From: DATGIQ01 sp035295665
GTDB lineage: Bacteria > Planctomycetota > Planctomycetia > Gemmatales > Gemmataceae
Direction of reading: 5' to 3'
DNA: 7,781 nucleotides
Assembly (NCBI GenBank): GCA_035295665.1
Contig: DATGIQ010000141.1
Location: forward strand, 1 to 7,781
Shown here: positions 1 through 7,093 of the stretch, piece by piece
Position numbering within the stretch: position 1 is the stretch's first letter
Layout of the letters: every line of letters begins with the position of its first letter
Notes under the pieces: model-generated
What the model was told of the DNA's origin: nothing
The model's database searches: none
Seen by the model: only the letters and a program-made list of their open reading frames with translations
Translations under genes and position numbers: made by a program

Positions 1-1648
1 AGGGCGCGGGCTTGGCCGGCCGGATGACCGCCGGCACGATTAGCAAGCTCGGATCGAGCGCCTCCGCAGCGACCGGAACGGCGCCCGGTTCGTTGGCCAC
101 GTAGCGAACCGTCAAACGTACCGCCGTGTCCAGCTGAGCAATGCCCTGGTTGATCTCGGCATCCTTGTCCAACCCCTGCTGCTTGGCCAACTGGCGAGCA
201 TCCTTCACAGCTTGCACCGAGGGCGTTTGCATCCACCCATTCAGCCGAGCGAGCATCTGCTGTTTTTTCTGCCCGTAGGCAATTTCTGCCTCGGCCAGCG
301 CGATGAGCTTGCCCGCCTCATCGGGATCGCCACGATCGGCGGGCTTGAAGCGCCGGCTCTGGTCGCGGGTTTCTTTGGCCTTGGCCAGCGTTGCCGGGTC
401 GCGCTGTTGCTTGGCCAGGACGGCGAGCTGCTCGGCGAGCTTGCCAAGTGTCTGCCAAAGATCGGGCCTATACCCCTTGAGGGACGGGCTGCTGTTATAA
501 GCAGCCAGAAATCGGCCCGCCGCGGCGTGGGCTTCATCGGGATCTGCCTGGGCGGTGTACACCTGGTCGCGCACGTGGCTCAGTTCTGCCAACATCCCGT
601 ATAACGCTCGATTTTCACTATTGGGAAAATCCGTGGCCAGGTTCTCAAATGTCTTCGCGGCACTGCCATATTTGCCCTCGTCGTATTCCCGCTTGGCCTG
701 CGCATAGAGATTGCCCTCGGTCCGAAAGTAGGCATTCAGGGTAACGACCGTCACCGTCGCGATGAGGAACCCCGCGACCACGACCATGGCGCCGATGATC
801 CAGAGGACACGCCGGCTGGTCCCGGAGGGGGCGGTCGTCGTGTCGTAGCTGGTGTCCGGGGAAAGCCGCTGCGGTTGGACAGCTTCCGACGGGGAAGCCG
901 AGGCCAAAGGGGATGGCTCGATCGGGGATTGGCTTGGGCTCCGGCGAACAGGCGGCGCCGTCTGCCAGGATGGCGGTGCCTCTTCGGGCGTTTGGGCAGG
1001 AAGCGCCGGCAACGTTTTGGACTTGCGCGTTCGCCGGGGCTCCGCCGGCGTTTCCGCACGCCCGGCCGGCGGCGGTGTTTCCGCCTCGGATGGCCGGGTG
1101 TGGAGGGCATCCGGGTTGCGGACGGGCGGCGGCAGGTGCCAGGAAGCGGCTTCCTGAACCGGGGTTGCCCTGGCCTCTTCGTCTGGCTCCAGGGGAACGA
1201 GATTTTCTACCTCGATGGGTGGCGGCAACAGCGATGGATCGACAGGAATCGGCTTGGCATCGTCTTCCGCCTCGGGTTGCCAATGCCTGGCCTCCTGGAC
1301 CTCAATGGGCGTGGGGGGAGCTTCGGCACTCGAGACCGGCGGCGGGACTTCATGAACGACCTCGGCTTCCAGAAACGGAACGAGGTCGCCCACCGAGCCG
1401 GTCGTGACCGTGCTCGTCGGGTTGTCTGCCTGACGCTGGGGCCGCGCGGGCTCGCCCCGTTCGTCTTCCAGAGGGGGCGCTGGTGGATTGCCGTCGGTCG
1501 GGCTCGGCTTCGCTCCTTCCGGCTCGGACTCGCGTACGTCGAAAATTTCCCGGCAAACCGGATTCGGGCAGCGAATGCGCTGCCCGCGCAGCCCCGCATC
1601 CAGTTGATAGCGGCTGCGACAACTGGGGCAATAAGCGGTGATGTGCAT
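1..1648 (-). CDS. Zinc-ribbon, proline-rich single-pass membrane protein (3' end outside window)
   Basis: The frame is open without a stop from an ATG at 1648 to the left edge, giving 549 residues of a longer protein. Residues 1-40 form a zinc ribbon of the MJ0042 kind: C7-P-S-C10, then C27 and C32, so the second knuckle is CX4C rather than the usual CX2C. Residues about 45-278 are a low-complexity linker rich in Pro, Glu, Ala and Thr. One hydrophobic helix spans about 282-304 (WIIGAMVVVAGFLIATVTVV), with Arg residues just before it. This predicts a cytoplasmic ribbon and an exported C-terminal part. Residues about 311-345 (NLYAQAKREYDEGKYGSAAK and onward) look like a TPR-type helical hairpin, followed by more charged helices. 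Planctomycete proteins of this design often continue into repeat or propeller domains, which cannot be seen here. No clear Shine-Dalgarno precedes the ATG, but the ribbon begins at residue 7, which supports this start. It lies downstream of the isomerase on the same strand. Function unknown. Confidence 0.85.
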   Translation of the reverse strand, partial: MHITAYCPSCRSRYQLDAGLRGQRIRCPNPVCREIFDVRESEPEGAKPSPTDGNPPAPPLEDERGEPARPQRQADNPTSTVTTGSVGDLVPFLEAEVVHEVPPPVSSAEAPPTPIEVQEARHWQPEAEDDAKPIPVDPSLLPPPIEVENLVPLEPDEEARATPVQEAASWHLPPPVRNPDALHTRPSEAETPPPAGRAETPAEPRRTRKSKTLPALPAQTPEEAPPSWQTAPPVRRSPSQSPIEPSPLASASPSEAVQPQRLSPDTSYDTTTAPSGTSRRVLWIIGAMVVVAGFLIATVTVVTLNAYFRTEGNLYAQAKREYDEGKYGSAAKTFENLATDFPNSENRALYGMLAELSHVRDQVYTAQADPDEAHAAAGRFLAAYNSSPSLKGYRPDLWQTLGKLAEQLAVLAKQQRDPATLAKAKETRDQSRRFKPADRGDPDEAGKLIALAEAEIAYGQKKQQMLARLNGWMQTPSVQAVKDARQLAKQQGLDKDAEINQGIAQLDTAVRLTVRYVANEPGAVPVAAEALDPSLLIVPAVIRPAKPAP

Positions 1649-1693
1649 GGTCAATGCGTGATGGTGGATCGTTGGTTGCCGAGCCCCAGCTCC

Positions 1694-1792
1694 CTACGAG
1701 GAACGCCGGGCGGATTTGCGCATTGCAACCATCATAGCAACAATCTTGTGGGCTTCCGAGAGCAACGGTTGCACGAATTCGGAATCATGCAT
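1694..1792 (-). pseudogene. Remnant resembling the C-terminus of a four-helix-bundle (23S rRNA IVP-like) protein
   Basis: A 32-codon frame runs from ATG at 1792 to TAG at 1694. Its core, PLLSEAHKIVAMMVAMRKSA followed by RRSS, resembles from memory the end of four-helix-bundle proteins (the S23/IVP family, usually 110-125 residues), which commonly finish with LL-x-EA-(N/D)-x-(L/I)-x-A-I then a basic RKTARR-like tail. Only this last helix is present; the frame upstream overlaps the isomerase gene and shows no similarity. A GGGAGG lies 12 nt before the ATG, so a 32-residue peptide could be translated, coupled to the isomerase whose final 8 bases it overlaps. I favour a decayed fragment left by a rearrangement over a functional microprotein. 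The family match is recall, not a search. Confidence 0.4.
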
Positions 1793-2609
1793 CGCGAAGC
1801 CCCGCCTCCCGAAGCAGGCGATCCGTCTCCTGGTACGCTTCACGGACCCAGTCGACAATCTTGGCCGGCTCGGGCGAATACTCCAGCTCGATGCTGATGG
1901 CTCCGTCGATTGCCAAGGCCTTGATTTCGCGGAGGTAGGGGCCGAACGGCACAACGCCGCGTCCCGGCGGGAGATCGCCGTGGACCCGGCCGTCGCAATC
2001 GCTCAGATGGACGTGAATGGCCTTGTTGTGGAGACGGCGCAGTTCTTCCGGCTTGGTGTGCGAAAGCACGAGGTGGGAAATATCGATATTGGCCCGGACC
2101 GCCGGATGCCCGACGTCGTCGAGAAAGCGGACCATGCTGTCGACATCCCGGAGCAACGACAACTGAAAAGGTTCCAGCTCCAGGGCGATTTGAAGACCCA
2201 GATCCTGGGCGTATTGTCCCAGCTCACGCACGTTGCGGACACCGGTCTGCCATTGCTCCTGCGACGGAATCACTTGCCGTTCCCAGATATACTCCCCCAA
2301 AACCAGCAGCACATTCTTTGCTTCATATTCGTACGCCAGGTCGAGATGCGCCCGGCAGCGCTCGCGGTGAAAGCGCTGCACCGAGGGATTGAAATCGACC
2401 AGGCCCACCGCGACACAGGCGATGCTGATAATCGGCAGCCCGGCGCGGTCGCATTCGCGCTTGAGGAGCCGGCGTTCCTGGATATCCAATTCGAGCGGAT
2501 CGGCAAAAAGGTCGATCGTATCAAAGCCGATCTCCTTGGTCATGCGGATTCCGTAAGCCGTATCCGTGCCGGTCTGGGCCCAGGCAGAATGGATCAGTCC
2601 GAGCTTCAT
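1785..2609 (-). CDS. Sugar phosphate isomerase/epimerase (xylose isomerase-like TIM barrel)
   Basis: This 274-residue protein is the usual size for the AP_endonuc_2 / xylose isomerase-like TIM-barrel family, whose soluble metal-dependent enzymes interconvert keto- and aldo-sugars, sugar phosphates or inositol derivatives. Visible landmarks are an N-terminal first strand (MKLGLIH), EIGFDTIDLF at 26-35, and GLPIISIACVAVGL at 57-70. They continue with the probable metal ligands E146 in IALELEPF, D176 and H179 in NIDISHL, H199/H201 in HVHLSD, and E241 in ISIELEY; the spacing fits the family's E-D-H-E site. Substrate cannot be told from sequence. The frame extends upstream to an ATG at 2726, but the ATG at 2609 is preferred: it starts exactly at the first barrel strand and has AGAGGAA (2618-2624) 8 nt upstream, while the extension has no family-like sequence. 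It is divergent from dedA, with about 200 nt between the two starts. The stop sits in a junction with the small remnant frame. Confidence 0.88.
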   Translation of the reverse strand: MKLGLIHSAWAQTGTDTAYGIRMTKEIGFDTIDLFADPLELDIQERRLLKRECDRAGLPIISIACVAVGLVDFNPSVQRFHRERCRAHLDLAYEYEAKNVLLVLGEYIWERQVIPSQEQWQTGVRNVRELGQYAQDLGLQIALELEPFQLSLLRDVDSMVRFLDDVGHPAVRANIDISHLVLSHTKPEELRRLHNKAIHVHLSDCDGRVHGDLPPGRGVVPFGPYLREIKALAIDGAISIELEYSPEPAKIVDWVREAYQETDRLLREAGLRDA

Positions 2610-2617
2610 CGCGGGAA

Positions 2618-2624
2618 TTCCTCT
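2618..2624 (-). promoter_or_regulatory. Shine-Dalgarno deciding the isomerase start
   Basis: Minus-strand AGAGGAA lies 8 nt before the ATG at 2609. It selects this codon over the in-frame ATG at 2726, giving 274 rather than 313 residues. Confidence 0.7.
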
Positions 2625-2799
2625 CGTAGTGATGATTGGCCACCCATCCAGATTGTCGTTTTCATGCTTGGCCACCTGTCCGCATTGTCGCTGGTTCGTC
2701 GGCCGAGAGCAAAAAGATTTTCGCACCCAACCGCTTTGCTCTGTGCGACGGGAAAGTCCGTACCGATAATGACCCCAGATGCGAATCCAGACGGACGAC

Positions 2800-2803
2800 G
2801 GAG
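2800..2803 (+). promoter_or_regulatory. Shine-Dalgarno deciding a GTG start for dedA
   Basis: GGAG lies 9 nt before the GTG at 2813. The frame is open back to an ATG at 2636, but those extra 59 residues are hydrophilic and unlike the DedA family, so the GTG is the better start. Confidence 0.6.
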
Positions 2804-2812
2804 ATCGTTCTT

Positions 2813-3691
2813 GTGTTAACCCGAGCCGCTCTCTGGATCTACTTCGGTGCCTTCCTCTCCCTGGTCGCTGCCGGCCTGGGGTTTCCCATTCCGGAAGAGC
2901 TGCCGATTGTTGTCTCGGGCGCCATGGTCGGCCACGCCAGTGAAGATCCGGCGTTGACCGATGCGGTGGCCCAGATTGTGGTCGCGTTCGACGGCACGCC
3001 TGGGGCAGCGTTTCCTCCCGTCGGCCCCCTCGTGAGTACGCAGGTGGACATCCCGCCGCTGACGCCCCCCGTGCGGTTAATCTGGTGGATCATGCTGCCG
3101 TTGCTCATTCTGGGCGTCGTCATCAGCGATGGCTTGCTGTACGGGATGGGTCGCTTTTGGGGTCCCCGCTTGTTGAATGCCCCCTGGATGAAACGGTTGA
3201 TCCCGTCCGAGCGACAACGGCGCATCGAAGACAACTTTCACCGGTACGGCGTTCTGGTTTTGCTGTTTGCCCGATTCCTGCCGACCATCCGCAGTCCCAT
3301 CTTCATCACGGCGGGAATTATGCGGCTACCGTTCGAGCGTTTCCTGTTGGCCGATGGCCTGTACGCTATTCCCGGTGTCAGTCTGCTGTTTTTCCTCGCG
3401 TTTTGGTTCGGAGATACGTTTCGCAATCTCGTCTTCTCCTTCGAACGCCGCGTCGACAGCGCCAAGCCGATTTTGATTCTTTTGGCCTTGGCCGCGGTGA
3501 CGGCCTATCTCATTTTCCACTTCTTCCGCCATCCGGTCGCAACCGGCGATCCACGCGAAGAGATTCCGGTGATCGGCCAACAAGTGGCGGCCAAGATCAG
3601 CAATCCGGATATTCCTTCCCCCGTCCTTTCGAATGGTGAGTGGCAGGCGGCGGAACGGACGGAAAAGGCCCCTGACTCTGCGGGCAAATGA
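2813..3691 (+). CDS. DedA family (SNARE-associated/VTT domain) membrane protein
   Basis: The 292-residue product is an integral inner-membrane protein of the DedA family, whose members support membrane homeostasis and lipid carrier or phospholipid flipping. Family landmarks are GFPIPEELPIVVSGAMVG at 23-40 (the acidic re-entrant helix), ISDGLLYGMGRFWG at 104-117, and the signature FARFLPTIRSPIFITAG at 152-168 with R154, P157, R160 and G168. Further helices lie at about 183-200 and 219-238. Two things differ from the usual roughly 200-residue protein. About 48 extra residues (41-88, Pro-rich and mostly polar) lie between the first re-entrant helix and the next membrane helix, and a hydrophilic tail of about 50 residues follows the last helix. 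The GTG start has a good ribosome-binding site. GATAAT at 2765-2770 could be a -10 box, with only a weak -35 partner. The gene is convergent with the ATPase operon, 38 nt away, and no hairpin terminator is visible between them. Confidence 0.88.
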   Translation: MLTRAALWIYFGAFLSLVAAGLGFPIPEELPIVVSGAMVGHASEDPALTDAVAQIVVAFDGTPGAAFPPVGPLVSTQVDIPPLTPPVRLIWWIMLPLLILGVVISDGLLYGMGRFWGPRLLNAPWMKRLIPSERQRRIEDNFHRYGVLVLLFARFLPTIRSPIFITAGIMRLPFERFLLADGLYAIPGVSLLFFLAFWFGDTFRNLVFSFERRVDSAKPILILLALAAVTAYLIFHFFRHPVATGDPREEIPVIGQQVAAKISNPDIPSPVLSNGEWQAAERTEKAPDSAGK

Positions 3692-3729
3692 TCGCGTATC
3701 CGCTCAGCCAAGAAGAGAGTACCAATCCC

Positions 3730-5754
3730 TCACGATGCCGCCGAACTCAGCGCGGCCCGGGCCGGCGGAGCTTCCGTTGCTAATACCATCGAAATCGCTT
3801 TCAAGATCGGCGCTGCCGCATAGCGTCCTTGCCGCTCGTGCGAAGCAATGACCTCTTCCGCACGAACGGCCCGTGGCTGGCCGCCCGGCAGATCAATTTC
3901 CAGATCTCCTGACCGAGCCAAACCAACTGTCCCCTGCAGCGCATCCAGCTCCGCATATTCAGCGAATGTGATCTGCACATGTTGAAAACGCTGATGGCCA
4001 CGGCGGTGCAACTCCTGGTAATGCCGCGTTCCCACCCGACCTAGCGGCAGCCCCGTCCGTTCGTCTGTAATCAGGATGATCTGCTGCGGCGGATGGGCGT
4101 CTTGTACCAGGCGGCGCAGAGCCGCGGTCGTTGAGTGGGCACTGGCGGTCGCCAGGAATAACAGGCCAAGCCGTGGCTCCTCGCCCCTCCTCTGCCCTCG
4201 TTGCCGTACGATCAGATCGTAAGCCGGCCGTCTTCCCACGGGCGGCGCCGAGAGGTACTCCACTTGATGGTCGGGAGGAAGCCATTGTTCCAGAAGCGCG
4301 CCCACCAGCCCTGCCAGGTTCGCTGCGTTGGGCGGCAGCGTGTGCGGTTCGACTTCGCGCTGAACTCGTTGCTCGGCAACTTTCTGGGCCACCTTGGAAT
4401 CGATGGCGCCTTGAATTTGTTGCGGTGTCCAGGACTGCGGCGTCGATTCGGCCAGCCGGCCCATGCCCCAGCGCTCGAGCCAGGCCGGGCCGCCCAGCTG
4501 CCGCAGCAGCGCTTGTTCCCGCTGCCAACCTTCACGTGCCCAGGTCAAAACATCCCGAGGGCGAACTTCCGCCTTGTTCGCCAAGAAGGCATCCGTCCAC
4601 GCTTTCCCAAGCGGAAAGAGCGGATCATCTTGCACGTGCCGGCTCAGAGTCTCACACGGAGCGATCGGCTGGAAGAACCGTTGCAACCGGGCCGCCACAA
4701 TTGCGCGCCCTTCGGCAACGCTGCTTCGCAAAAGCGCGATTTGGAATTGGGCCAGGCGATCCCAGGCCGAGTCCTGGATCACCTTTGTGCTGTGCCATTG
4801 CAGCAAGGTGGCCTGGATCCCCGAAAGCACCACGAGCAAATTGGCCGAGCTATCGAGCAAGGCCGCCAGGAAGCGGGCCAGGGCCGCTGCCTGAGCCGTG
4901 TCCAGGTTGTCCACCTGGTCGAAGCAGAGGACGAACGATTGCCGGCGACTGGACGCGAGCCGGCACAGGGCCGCCAACACATGCTTGATCTGCTGATCGT
5001 CCGCCAAGGCCGCCGGCTCATCCCGAGGACGATTGGGCGGCAATCCAAGTCGGCGGGCCTCGACAGGATCGAGAGCGTCGCCGCCCAGCCAGCGAACGGC
5101 GAGACCGGCGACGCTGCCATCCTCGGCGCCCTCTCGGGCCTCATATGCCGAGGTGAAGAAATTCAGCACGACATGGTACACGGTCCGGTCCACGAGGGCC
5201 GCCCGTGCCGGTTCCTCTGCACTCAGCCGATCGAGCAATTGACCATAGCCGGACTCCAGATCCTGCCAGCTGTAGGTCCGGGCGGGATCGTATTGGAGGG
5301 CTTCGCGCATGAACGCGTTGGCCAGGCGGAAAAGGAGCGTGGCGGCGAAGCGGTCAATCTGTCCCCGGGTTAGCACGCTGAGGACGGATTTCAGCAGGGC
5401 GCGCGGCAGATTCTCCGGGCGGGCCTGCAAGTTATGCAGATAGATGACACAGGCATTCTTGTCTTGCTCCGCCCAGCGGGCAAACCGGGCCAGGAGATGG
5501 CTTTTGCCGATTCCGGCCTCGCCCCAGAGAACGACACCGAGCCCGCGCCGTTCCGCCTGCGCCTCCCGTGCCAGGGCGACCAGCCGCTCGAATTGCTTGG
5601 CGTGGATATTTGCCACATCGATATCCCAAGCCGACGGGCCGCTGCTGCGATTGTCGATGAACGGATTGGCGGAAGCGATCTGATCAAAGAGCCGGTCCGG
5701 GCTGCTCTCCGGATTCGGATCGGCAGACGTGGATGGAACGGGAGACGGGGTCAT
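3730..5754 (-). CDS. P-loop ATPase (AAA/ORC-like or STAND-like), second gene of a two-gene operon
   Basis: This 674-residue predicted cytoplasmic NTPase begins with a disordered Ser/Pro-rich stretch (1-20). An approach helix (HAKQFERLVALAREA, 51-65) leads to strand GVVLW and the Walker A motif GEAGIGKS at 78-85 (K84, S85). Walker B is FVLCFDQVDNLD at 274-285, with D279 followed by Gln where AAA proteins usually have Glu. LLVVLSGIQ at 306-314 fits a sensor-1 strand. RPRDVLTWAREG at 398-409 resembles the start of the winged-helix or lid region of ORC/Cdc6-like ATPases. Residues 450-470 are charged and helical. A separate alpha/beta domain fills about 480-640, with strands YDLIV (512-516), LGLLFLATAS (529-538), QQIILITDER (557-566) and HVQITF (592-597). 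The ATG overlaps the upstream gene's stop as ATGA, with AGGAA 6 nt before it, so translation is probably coupled. The partner and role are unknown; a defence, mobile-element or replication-related ATPase would all fit. Confidence 0.85.
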   Translation of the reverse strand: MTPSPVPSTSADPNPESSPDRLFDQIASANPFIDNRSSGPSAWDIDVANIHAKQFERLVALAREAQAERRGLGVVLWGEAGIGKSHLLARFARWAEQDKNACVIYLHNLQARPENLPRALLKSVLSVLTRGQIDRFAATLLFRLANAFMREALQYDPARTYSWQDLESGYGQLLDRLSAEEPARAALVDRTVYHVVLNFFTSAYEAREGAEDGSVAGLAVRWLGGDALDPVEARRLGLPPNRPRDEPAALADDQQIKHVLAALCRLASSRRQSFVLCFDQVDNLDTAQAAALARFLAALLDSSANLLVVLSGIQATLLQWHSTKVIQDSAWDRLAQFQIALLRSSVAEGRAIVAARLQRFFQPIAPCETLSRHVQDDPLFPLGKAWTDAFLANKAEVRPRDVLTWAREGWQREQALLRQLGGPAWLERWGMGRLAESTPQSWTPQQIQGAIDSKVAQKVAEQRVQREVEPHTLPPNAANLAGLVGALLEQWLPPDHQVEYLSAPPVGRRPAYDLIVRQRGQRRGEEPRLGLLFLATASAHSTTAALRRLVQDAHPPQQIILITDERTGLPLGRVGTRHYQELHRRGHQRFQHVQITFAEYAELDALQGTVGLARSGDLEIDLPGGQPRAVRAEEVIASHERQGRYAAAPILKAISMVLATEAPPARAALSSAAS

Positions 5755-6584
5755 GGCGTTTTCCTGGAAACATAGAGCAGCGAAGTTCCGTCCTCCATGA
5801 TAGCAGCGGCGCGTTCCTCTGGTGTCAACCCATGTCGGCCTTCGGCGGCACTGAGTCCGTATTGCCCCGCCCGGCGAAGGTTCTGCAATTCGGTATCGAA
5901 CGTTTCCCGAGGCATGGAGAGCTGAGCCCGCAGATCGACCAGGCTGACGAAGTTGTGTCCGCCCGCCCGGCGGTCCAATTCTGCAAATGCCTGCCCGAAT
6001 CTTTCCGCAAATTCGCGGACCGGCTCCGTGGCTGGGGCATCAGCCCCTCGCCCCTGTATTTGGGGGAGAGGGGTTGGGGTGCGGGGGACGTTCGACCGTT
6101 GTTGCCCCCGGTGCAAGTCGGCGAGCAAAAAGAGCTTCTTGCTGCGGTGAATCGTGATCCACCCCACGTTGACCGGCAATGAACCCTGTTCAATTTGACG
6201 GAGCAGGGCGGCTTGAAACGCCAGCTGTAGCTTGCGGGCCGTTTTCGCTTTCAGCTGCGACGGTGAGAACGCCTGGTTGGACGGGGTGCGGAGCGAGGTT
6301 AGCAGGAATTCGAGCAGCAGCGCGCTGCCGGCCAGTGCTTCCAGATCCGTCATCAAGGCGATCGGTGCGTCCCGATGTTTGGCGCGGGCAAGAACGACAC
6401 GCTGTTGAAACGAACGTTTGCCGATGGCCTTTTCGAGTTGCGCCGGCGGTGCCGCGGACTCGGCCAGCTCCAGTAACTGTGCAACGGTGAGAGGATACGC
6501 AGGAGGTCCCAGTCGGCGTTGGGTTTCGAGTTGACGGATGAGCTGTTCCGCCAAGTCCGCGACGGCATCCCGCTTCGATGCCAT
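5751..6584 (-). CDS. Uncharacterised protein with probable C-terminal winged helix, first gene of the ATPase operon
   Basis: The product has 277 residues. The ATG at 6584 is preferred over one ten codons upstream because AAGGAG (6595-6600) lies 10 nt before it. Residues 1-160 form a mostly helical N-terminal region: LAEQLIRQLETQRR at 11-24, then a segment resembling a small helix-turn-helix (PLTVAQLLELAES, 31-43), then a longer helical part ending in strands NVGWITIHRSKKLFLLADLH (139-158). Residues about 166-183 are a Pro/Gly-rich stretch encoded by a palindromic DNA repeat. The C-terminal 188-275 reads as a winged helix: EFAERFGQAFAELDRR, then VSLVDLRAQL, the probable recognition helix PRETFDTELQNLRRAG, and a wing ending in LLYVSR. 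No known family name is recognised. The stop overlaps the ATPase start by 4 nt, so the two proteins are probably made together and may form a complex, with this one perhaps supplying DNA or partner recognition. That role is inference. Confidence 0.8.
   Translation of the reverse strand: MASKRDAVADLAEQLIRQLETQRRLGPPAYPLTVAQLLELAESAAPPAQLEKAIGKRSFQQRVVLARAKHRDAPIALMTDLEALAGSALLLEFLLTSLRTPSNQAFSPSQLKAKTARKLQLAFQAALLRQIEQGSLPVNVGWITIHRSKKLFLLADLHRGQQRSNVPRTPTPLPQIQGRGADAPATEPVREFAERFGQAFAELDRRAGGHNFVSLVDLRAQLSMPRETFDTELQNLRRAGQYGLSAAEGRHGLTPEERAAAIMEDGTSLLYVSRKTP
6036..6089 (-). repeat. Short C/G-rich palindromic repeat read in frame inside a gene
   Basis: On the plus strand CCCCTC (6044-6049) and CCCC (6051-6054) pair with GGGG (6062-6065) and GAGGGG (6068-6073) around a 7-nt loop, with a small bulge. 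This is followed by GGTTGGGGTGCGGGGG. Read on the minus strand it matches, from memory, the dispersed CCCTCACCCCAACCCCTCTCCC-type repeat seen in many bacterial genomes, including planctomycetes. Here it keeps the reading frame and encodes RTPTPLPQIQGRGA, a low-complexity linker unlike the flanking helical sequence. The outer boundaries are estimates. Confidence 0.65.
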
Positions 6585-6594
6585 GTTCGCATCG

Positions 6595-6600
6595 CTCCTT
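6595..6600 (-). promoter_or_regulatory. Shine-Dalgarno of the two-gene operon
   Basis: Minus-strand AAGGAG lies 10 nt before the ATG at 6584. It argues against the ATG at 6614, which lies upstream of it. Confidence 0.65.
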
Positions 6601-6658
6601 TTCGCACACGCCAATCCGCGCTACTATGCCGGCAATTCTATCCTTCCAATCGCCGAAT

Positions 6659-6690
6659 GTGGAGTGCGCTGGCTCGACTCCGGACTCCAC
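6659..6690 (-). repeat. Perfect 7-bp inverted repeat in the operon leader
   Basis: GTGGAGT (6659-6665) and ACTCCAC (6684-6690) are exact inverted copies separated by 18 nt, about 75 nt upstream of the first operon gene. It could be an operator or a leader hairpin. It has no T-run and so does not look like an intrinsic terminator. A chance pairing in GC-rich DNA is possible. Confidence 0.35.
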
Positions 6691-7093
6691 GAACCAAGCG
6701 GTTCGAAGCCTCTGTTGTCATTTTGTCAACGGGCGCCGCCTGCAACGGACAAAAGTTTTAGTAACTTCGGGAAACGAGCCGAACGCGCCAGCGAAGGGCC
6801 GATTCCTCACAGGCGTCAAGATAAGCAACTCGAGCTTCGTCAGGCTGCCGCACCATCCTCAGCTTCGTTGGTGAAAACGGCCTGTCAGGAGTCGGCCGGA
6901 TCAGCTACGCTAAGGGGCATGGCAAGCGCCGCGCGAGGATAGGAGAATGTCCAGAATGCCGTCCTCCGCCGGAGCTTCCTAGTTGGGCATCTGCACCATG
7001 ACTTGACACCGATGAGGATCGCACCGCCTTCGTTGGCGCGTCCGGCTGATCGTGCAGCCGAACCACGTACGTCAATCCAGCATCGCCAAGCGC

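Larger units (their letters stand above)
6585..7093. other. Intergenic region between divergent genes
   Basis: About 509 nt separate the two divergent starts. Short frames cross it on both strands, but none has domain-like sequence or a convincing ribosome-binding site. It holds the ribosome-binding site and the inverted repeat described separately. TTGTCA occurs twice 2 nt apart (6715-6720 and 6723-6728), and the second copy overlaps a perfect minus-strand TTGACA (6724-6729). No good -10 hexamer lies 16-18 nt downstream of that TTGACA, so it is only a weak promoter candidate for the operon. A GGAG-ATG near 6940 opens only an 11-codon frame. I see no tRNA, riboswitch or transposon ends. Confidence 0.6.

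Noticed and set aside
875..1897. 340-codon plus-strand frame
   Set aside because: It is antisense to the zinc-ribbon gene, Arg/Gly-rich and without domain-like sequence; it is a GC-rich shadow.
1716..2819. 367-codon plus-strand frame
   Set aside because: It is antisense to the isomerase, which has clear family motifs and a good ribosome-binding site.
3692..3729. Terminator between the convergent genes
   Set aside because: No stem with a T-run could be found in the 38 nt.
4201..5373. 390-codon plus-strand frame
   Set aside because: It is antisense to the ATPase with its Walker motifs, and it has no recognisable domain.
6696..6712. tRNA T-arm-like sequence (AGCGG-TTCGAAG-CCTCT)
   Set aside because: The stem has a mismatch, and no matching acceptor, D or anticodon arms can be found at the right distances.
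6538..6942. 134-codon plus-strand frame across the intergenic region
   Set aside because: It starts inside the operon gene on the other strand, has no ribosome-binding site and reads as low-quality Ser/Ala-rich sequence.
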